Shown: piece after piece, positions 5,472-7,279 of the stretch | How positions within the stretch are numbered: position 1 is the first letter of the stretch | How the letters are laid out: each line of letters begins with the position of its first letter | Origin: Akkermansiaceae bacterium | GTDB taxonomy: Bacteria > Verrucomicrobiota > Verrucomicrobiia > Verrucomicrobiales > Akkermansiaceae | Assembly (NCBI GenBank): GCA_018676385.1 | Contig: JABHEX010000295.1 | Location: forward strand, 1 to 7,279 | Reading direction: 5' to 3' | DNA: 7,279 bases | Notes under the pieces: model-generated | Databases searched by the model: none | The model's input: the letters and a program-made list of their open reading frames with translations, nothing else | Told to the model about the DNA's origin: nothing | Program-made: the position numbers and the translations under genes

Positions 5472-5477
5472 ATTATA
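5472..5477 (-). promoter_or_regulatory. Perfect -10 hexamer TATAAT next to the DUF1080 start
   Basis: On the minus strand the sequence reads TATAATAAGCATG: a consensus -10 ending 4 nt before the ATG at 5467. If used, transcription would start at about the ATG itself, implying a leaderless mRNA or a start at the next ATG (5437). No -35 is ideally spaced: TGACAA is 19 nt away and GTGACA 20 nt. The element lies in the 80-bp gap after murJ. Confidence 0.4.
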
Positions 5478-5547
5478 CCGCGAAATGAACGGTCATTTGT
5501 CACGAAAAAAGCAAATCTATTTGTGTGATTTAATCTCACTTACGGAA

Positions 5548-7279
5548 TCACCCTTTGCGAAAACCTGCTTTCAGCTCACCAATACTAGTCGCCTTAAATA
5601 ATATAACTGATGCTGCATACACCAAAATACCGAGACCTACTAACAATCCTAAAGCAAAACATTGCTGCCAGAAGCCTGCATCAAACCATGCAGCTAGCAG
5701 TTTAGCATAAGCCGCCCACACCAACACACCCATCACAATACTTGCTGCAACGATCCGTAACGTTTTAACATAGAACTCTCTTCTAGGATGAACCAATCCT
5801 CTCAACCCTCTCGCCAACAGGAAAACATTCACCCAAGCAGCTATGGATGTCGCAATCGCAATACCAACATGCCCTAGCGGCTTGAAAAGAAGTAAGCTAA
5901 CAAGAATATTCACTAACACAGTAACACCAGCCATCATCATTGGAGCTCGCGTGTTCTCACGGGCAAAATAACCAGGCTGAAGCACCTTGATAAGCACATA
6001 GCCCGGAAGACCTAAGGCAAAACCGCGCAAAGCCATGCCAGTCTGATAGGCATCGTCAGCAGTAAACTCTCCTCGCTGAAAAAGCACAGTGATGATAGCT
6101 TCAGGAATAATCAACATCGCCACAGCCGCGGGAAGCGTAATGAGCAACCCCAGCTCCATGCCCCGCACCATACTGTTAGAAGCACCCTGATGATCATCAC
6201 GCCTAACAAGACGAGTCACCTCAGGCAAAAGAACTACACCCAAAGCGATCCCTATCATCCCCAGAGGAAGCTGGTAAACCCGATCTGAATAATACAACCA
6301 AGAGATAGCACCCTGCTTGAACGAGGCAATGATGCCACCTACCAGCAAGTTAATCTGTTGAATACCTGCGGCCAGTACACCGGGACCCATGAGTAAAATG
6401 AGTTTCTTAATTGACCCATCTATTACAGGCTTTTGAAATCTTACGTGGTAGCCATTTTTGCGACAAGCACCATAGAGCATGATAAATTGTAATACTCCTG
6501 CAATCGCGACACACCATGCCAAAACATGGGCAGGTGCACCCGAGTCCATCCAATGAACAAACACAGCAAGGCCAAGCAAGAAAACAACGTTCAGTAATAT
6601 CGGTGCAGCCGCCGGAATGCCAAATATTTTAAAGGTATTGAGCACACCGCTCAAATGCGCAACAAGTGCCATAAACAACAAGTAGCAGAAGGTGATTTGG
6701 GAGAGTGTGACAGTGAGCTCAAATGTCTTGGGGTCATTGCAGTAAATTTTTAGTGATTGCTCAGGCGCGAATGTATTGCGAGTTGTCACCTCTCCTTCCA
6801 GCCATCCATAATTATGGCTATCAGGAAGTCTTATATGCAGCTGCTCTTTATCAAACAACAACAGCTCATCCACCTTAGACCCTTCACTAACACCCTTCAA
6901 CATGCGTTGGGGTACATCACTCCCATGGATTGCTTTCTCCTGCTCCTGCTTATCAAAATCTTGGATCACTGCACTGAGCGGAACCGCATCCCCACGATTT
7001 CCTGTTTGCCAAAATCTCAATGCATTTGAGAAAGTAAATTGACGCTCTTTAGCTTCAATAAATCGCAGCCTCACAATTGAGACGGAACCAACATCGGGCT
7101 TCGTAAAATAGATATCACTCGCACCATTGATCTCAACATCGAAGCTTTCATATTGATCCACCACAGGCGCCATTTCTACCTTGGCCTTAAAACCCGGTAC
7201 AACCACACCCATAATCCATGGCATACACGGTATGGCCGCAGCCGTTAGAATAAGCAATGCCACAGACAGGCTTGTAAAA
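5548..7279 (-). CDS. murJ: Lipid II flippase MurJ (MviN family), N-terminus beyond right edge, with large loop insertion
   Basis: MurJ moves lipid II across the inner membrane for peptidoglycan synthesis. The frame is open to base 7279, so the true start and the first two helices lie outside; residues are numbered from the GTG at 7263, which is not a real start. Helix 3 (ALLILTAAAIPCMPWIMGVV) ends in the family motif PGF at 23-25. About 150 non-standard residues follow (26-176), then DPKTFELTVTLSQITFCYLL (177-196), HLSGVLNTF and APILLNVVFLLGL, which are typical of helices 4-5. The central signature YYSDRVYQLPLGMIGIALG (324-342) is intact, with R328 at the place of the Arg essential in E. coli MurJ (R270); the nearby acidic position is Gln. 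Later family landmarks are VLFQRGEFTADDA (393-405) and KVLQPGYFARENTRAPM (426-442). The visible part is 571 residues plus six at the edge, so the whole would exceed 640, against about 500-550 usually. The excess equals the insertion. The DUF1080 gene follows. Confidence 0.95.
   Translation of the reverse strand, partial: FTSLSVALLILTAAAIPCMPWIMGVVVPGFKAKVEMAPVVDQYESFDVEINGASDIYFTKPDVGSVSIVRLRFIEAKERQFTFSNALRFWQTGNRGDAVPLSAVIQDFDKQEQEKAIHGSDVPQRMLKGVSEGSKVDELLLFDKEQLHIRLPDSHNYGWLEGEVTTRNTFAPEQSLKIYCNDPKTFELTVTLSQITFCYLLFMALVAHLSGVLNTFKIFGIPAAAPILLNVVFLLGLAVFVHWMDSGAPAHVLAWCVAIAGVLQFIMLYGACRKNGYHVRFQKPVIDGSIKKLILLMGPGVLAAGIQQINLLVGGIIASFKQGAISWLYYSDRVYQLPLGMIGIALGVVLLPEVTRLVRRDDHQGASNSMVRGMELGLLITLPAAVAMLIIPEAIITVLFQRGEFTADDAYQTGMALRGFALGLPGYVLIKVLQPGYFARENTRAPMMMAGVTVLVNILVSLLLFKPLGHVGIAIATSIAAWVNVFLLARGLRGLVHPRREFYVKTLRIVAASIVMGVLVWAAYAKLLAAWFDAGFWQQCFALGLLVGLGILVYAASVILFKATSIGELKAGFRKG

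Noticed and set aside
5468..5539. GTG start at 5539 for the DUF1080 protein
   Set aside because: It adds 24 residues before the signal peptide, and the ATG at 5467 gives a standard n-region. It is noted as an alternative because the GTG directly follows the murJ stop.
7261..7263. GTG at 7263 as the start of murJ
   Set aside because: The frame continues to base 7279, and the protein from 7263 begins inside helix 3, so two helices and the conserved N-terminal Arg region must lie beyond the edge.
1..7279. CRISPR array, tRNA, rRNA, insertion sequence or defence system
   Set aside because: No repeated spacer pattern, cloverleaf, transposase motif, terminal inverted repeats or known defence domain was seen on either strand.

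Overview
The window looks like chromosomal DNA from a Gram-negative-type bacterium, most likely of the Planctomycetes-Verrucomicrobia-Chlamydiae group and probably Verrucomicrobiota. This is an inference from gene content: a secreted DUF1080 (3-keto-disaccharide hydrolase-like) protein, SD-poor gene starts, a lipoprotein with a GPNGG motif and a His/Cys-rich tail, and large unassigned TPR-type proteins beside core genes. No mobile element, CRISPR array, tRNA or rRNA was recognised.

Layout, left to right. (1) Bases 1-499, minus strand: the N-terminal 166 codons of an unrecognised multi-pass membrane protein that runs off the left edge. (2) Bases 500-749: a divergent intergenic region with a 9-bp direct repeat and a leader hairpin. 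(3) Bases 750-1112, plus: rplS (ribosomal protein L19), standing alone and closed by a strong intrinsic terminator. (4) Bases 1242-2195, plus: an unrecognised 317-aa membrane-anchored protein. A second strong terminator follows it and is shared with the convergent gene. (5) Bases 2288-3685, minus: a 465-aa cytoplasmic TPR protein. (6) Bases 3686-4020: a 335-bp divergent intergenic region unusually rich in short palindromes, including two GACGTCA copies. (7) Bases 4021-4623, plus: a small lipoprotein with a metal-binding-looking tail. (8) Bases 4676-5467, minus: the secreted DUF1080 protein. (9) Bases 5548-7279, minus: murJ, the lipid II flippase, lacking its N-terminus because it runs off the right edge.

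There is no obvious single pathway. rplS and murJ are core functions in translation and peptidoglycan synthesis. The rest are envelope or scaffold proteins with mostly unknown jobs. Most genes are monocistronic and alternate in strand; the only same-strand pair that could be co-transcribed is murJ followed by the DUF1080 gene.

The most unusual item is in murJ. About 150 extra residues sit between the PGF motif at the end of one transmembrane helix and the DPxxFxLTV segment that normally follows almost at once. This would put a soluble domain in the periplasmic loop of the flippase. Next in interest are the Cys/His/Asp-rich tail of the lipoprotein, the palindrome-rich divergent promoter region, and a perfect TATAAT only 4 nt from the likely start codon of the DUF1080 gene.
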